Source of the DNA: Gardnerella vaginalis ATCC 14018 = JCM 11026
GTDB taxonomy: Bacteria > Actinomycetota > Actinomycetes > Actinomycetales > Bifidobacteriaceae
DNA length: 64,000 bases
Direction: 5' to 3'
Assembly (NCBI RefSeq): GCF_001042655.1
Contig: NZ_AP012332.1
Location: 1,426,001-1,490,000, forward strand
A model generated the notes under the pieces. That model did not search any database and was not told the origin of the DNA. It was given only the letters and a program-made list of their open reading frames with translations. The position numbers were made by a program, and so were the translations under genes. This document shows, piece by piece, positions 62,766-64,000 of the stretch (the first letter of the stretch is position 1; each line of letters begins with the position of its first letter).

Positions 62766-63715
62766 TTATTAATCTTCCTAACACAAACACGTCTAAAATC
62801 TCTGCAAAAATCGACGAGCTTCACGAAGAGCGTGGAGAATCTGCAACTGGACGCGTGCTAACTCTTCTTATTGACACCACTCTTAAAGATCTTGAAAACG
62901 CACTGGGAGCAGCAAATGCAGCTAGTCGCGAACACCCTTGTAGAGTTATTGCCATTGTTCGCGAATCACAAGTCAATATAGCAGATTCACAAAGCGAAGA
63001 AACGCCAAACTTAGACGCGCAAGTACGCTTTGGCGCAGATGCTGGAGCTGGGGAAATCATTATTCTCTACCCTCATAATGGCTTAGTTCGACATCCAGAT
63101 ACGCTTGTTATTCCTCTGCTTGTTCCAGACGCGCCGATTGTTGCGTGGTGGCCTACAAATGCACCAGAAAATCCTGCTAAGGACTTGCTTGGAACTATGG
63201 CAAGTAGCAGAATCACTGATGCTCAAAATGCGGACAATACCCTTGAAACTGTGAAAAATTTGCGCAAAAACTGGTCTTCTAAAGATGTTGATCTTTCTTG
63301 GACTCGTCTTACTCCTTGGCGTGCAATGCTAGCTTCTATGCTTGATCAGCCTCCGCATTTACCTGTTATTAGCGCTAAGGTTAGCGGTCCAAAGCATTAT
63401 GTTCCGATGCATTTGCTCGCACAATGGCTAAAAATATCGCTTAATGTTCCTGTTGAAATTGTTGAGGATTCGAGTGCGCATGCAATTACGGAGGTAAGTC
63501 TTAAAAGACAAGATGGCGTGCTTTCTTTGACTCGTCCTTCTGGAGAAGAACAAGCAATGATAAGTCTTCCAGGACAAGCAACACAGCCAATTGCAATGCC
63601 AATTAGATCTTTAGAAGATTGCTTGAGTGAGGAGTTGCGTAGAATCGATCCAGATGAGATCTATGCTCAACTTGTTCACGCAGATTGTTGCACAATGCAA
63701 GATAACGAACTTTAA
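62762..63715 (+). CDS. opcA: Glucose-6-phosphate dehydrogenase assembly protein OpcA
   Basis: 317 residues from MIINLPNTNTSK, whose GGAGG lies in the last codons of zwf, 5 bases away. TGRVLTLLIDTTLKDLENAL, FGADAGAGEIIILYP and the WWPTNAPENP block are the OpcA signatures. It is required for active G6PDH in cyanobacteria and actinobacteria. The overlap with zwf suggests coupled translation. Confidence 0.93.
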   Translation: MIINLPNTNTSKISAKIDELHEERGESATGRVLTLLIDTTLKDLENALGAANAASREHPCRVIAIVRESQVNIADSQSEETPNLDAQVRFGADAGAGEIIILYPHNGLVRHPDTLVIPLLVPDAPIVAWWPTNAPENPAKDLLGTMASSRITDAQNADNTLETVKNLRKNWSSKDVDLSWTRLTPWRAMLASMLDQPPHLPVISAKVSGPKHYVPMHLLAQWLKISLNVPVEIVEDSSAHAITEVSLKRQDGVLSLTRPSGEEQAMISLPGQATQPIAMPIRSLEDCLSEELRRIDPDEIYAQLVHADCCTMQDNEL

Positions 63716-63748
63716 TACAACGGGTAAAAAATAATAAAAGGATTCATT

Positions 63749-64000
63749 ATGGCTGAAGATTTTAGATTTGCGCATAACGCAACAGTGTACGGCTACGATA
63801 ATCAAGATATTCTAGCTGCTGTTGCTGCGCAAAAACTTGTGACTTTGATTATGCAATGGCAAAACAATGTTGAAAATCTTAATAAGCCATTCCATCTTTT
63901 GCTAACAGGTGGAACAGATTCTATTCGCATGTTTCAAATGTTAGCTAGCAACCCATTGCTTCCAGCAATCAACTGGTCCAATGTTCATATTTGGTGGGCA
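63749..64000 (+). CDS. pgl: 6-phosphogluconolactonase (partial, runs off the window)
   Basis: First 84 codons only. MAEDFRFAHNATVYGYDNQD, then LTGGTDSIRMFQML (the DevB/Pgl sugar-phosphate binding loop) and WSNVHIWWA, the start of the WxxVHxxxxDE motif, identify the lactonase. AAGG lies upstream of ATG. It is 33 bases after opcA and completes the zwf-opcA-pgl unit. Confidence 0.9.
   Translation, partial: MAEDFRFAHNATVYGYDNQDILAAVAAQKLVTLIMQWQNNVENLNKPFHLLLTGGTDSIRMFQMLASNPLLPAINWSNVHIWWA

Overview
This 64 kb window looks like a chromosomal segment from a low-G+C member of the Bifidobacteriaceae, most probably Gardnerella (vaginalis group). The reasons are the AT-rich composition, bifidobacterial-style ribosomal proteins (zinc-type S14, S9 with an acidic N-terminal extension, GTG-started GroES), an actinobacterial GlnR-type regulator, FdxA, the zwf-opcA-pgl cluster, and no glutaminyl-tRNA synthetase in sight. 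The species is inferred from remembered protein families; no search was run.

Layout. 1-9.6 kb is the S10/spc ribosomal protein cluster on the minus strand, read from rpsJ at 9580 to rplO at the left edge; the neighbouring genes that normally follow lie outside the window. 9.9-12.7 kb is adhE (fermentative acetaldehyde/alcohol dehydrogenase) with a redox-type operator next to its promoter. 13.0-14.2 kb is rplM-rpsI. 14.2-18.3 kb holds malQ, a HEAT-like protein, a YigZ-family protein and a CsoR-family regulator that has lost its metal ligands. 18.5-21.8 kb is a 1,103-residue repeat-rich surface protein. 22.1-30.6 kb mixes tRNA-Ser, a DMT exporter, SOS-controlled dinB, fdxA, an amino-acid permease, murB, an rpmG/tRNA-Met-Thr-Tyr cluster, an isolated hisC and CIRCE-controlled groES. 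30.7-38.5 kb holds membrane and envelope genes (including a 58-codon TTG-started fmdB-type gene and a CpaB-like SAF protein), then an FHA protein followed by a 1,273-residue DUF4011/SF1-helicase-like protein whose ATPase motifs look destroyed. 38.9-43.5 kb has tRNA-Gln and tRNA-Glu beside gltX, then a histidine phosphatase, GtrA and a MIF-like tautomerase.

43.6-46.5 kb is an accessory island: HTH remnants, a probable restriction endonuclease, a cytosine methyltransferase very like M.HaeIII (predicted GGCC) with an overlapping Xre-type regulator, and a decayed BRO/antirepressor-like pseudogene. 46.8-58.2 kb returns to core genes: brnQ, argS, valS, a membrane-tethered peptide-binding protein, nth, glnR, a membrane protein and ppa. 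58.6-64 kb has an OatA-like acyltransferase/SGNH protein, then zwf-opcA-pgl (oxidative pentose phosphate entry), with pgl cut by the window end.

The most interesting items are the FHA/pseudo-helicase pair, the ligand-less CsoR-family protein beside a long inverted repeat, the recurrent TCAATGTGGTTAAAG plus DnaA-box-like module at two loci, the CGTTACAAA repeat cluster upstream of the FHA operon, the phased repeats upstream of zwf, and the R-M island with its decayed neighbours. No CRISPR array, rRNA operon, intact transposase or prophage was seen.
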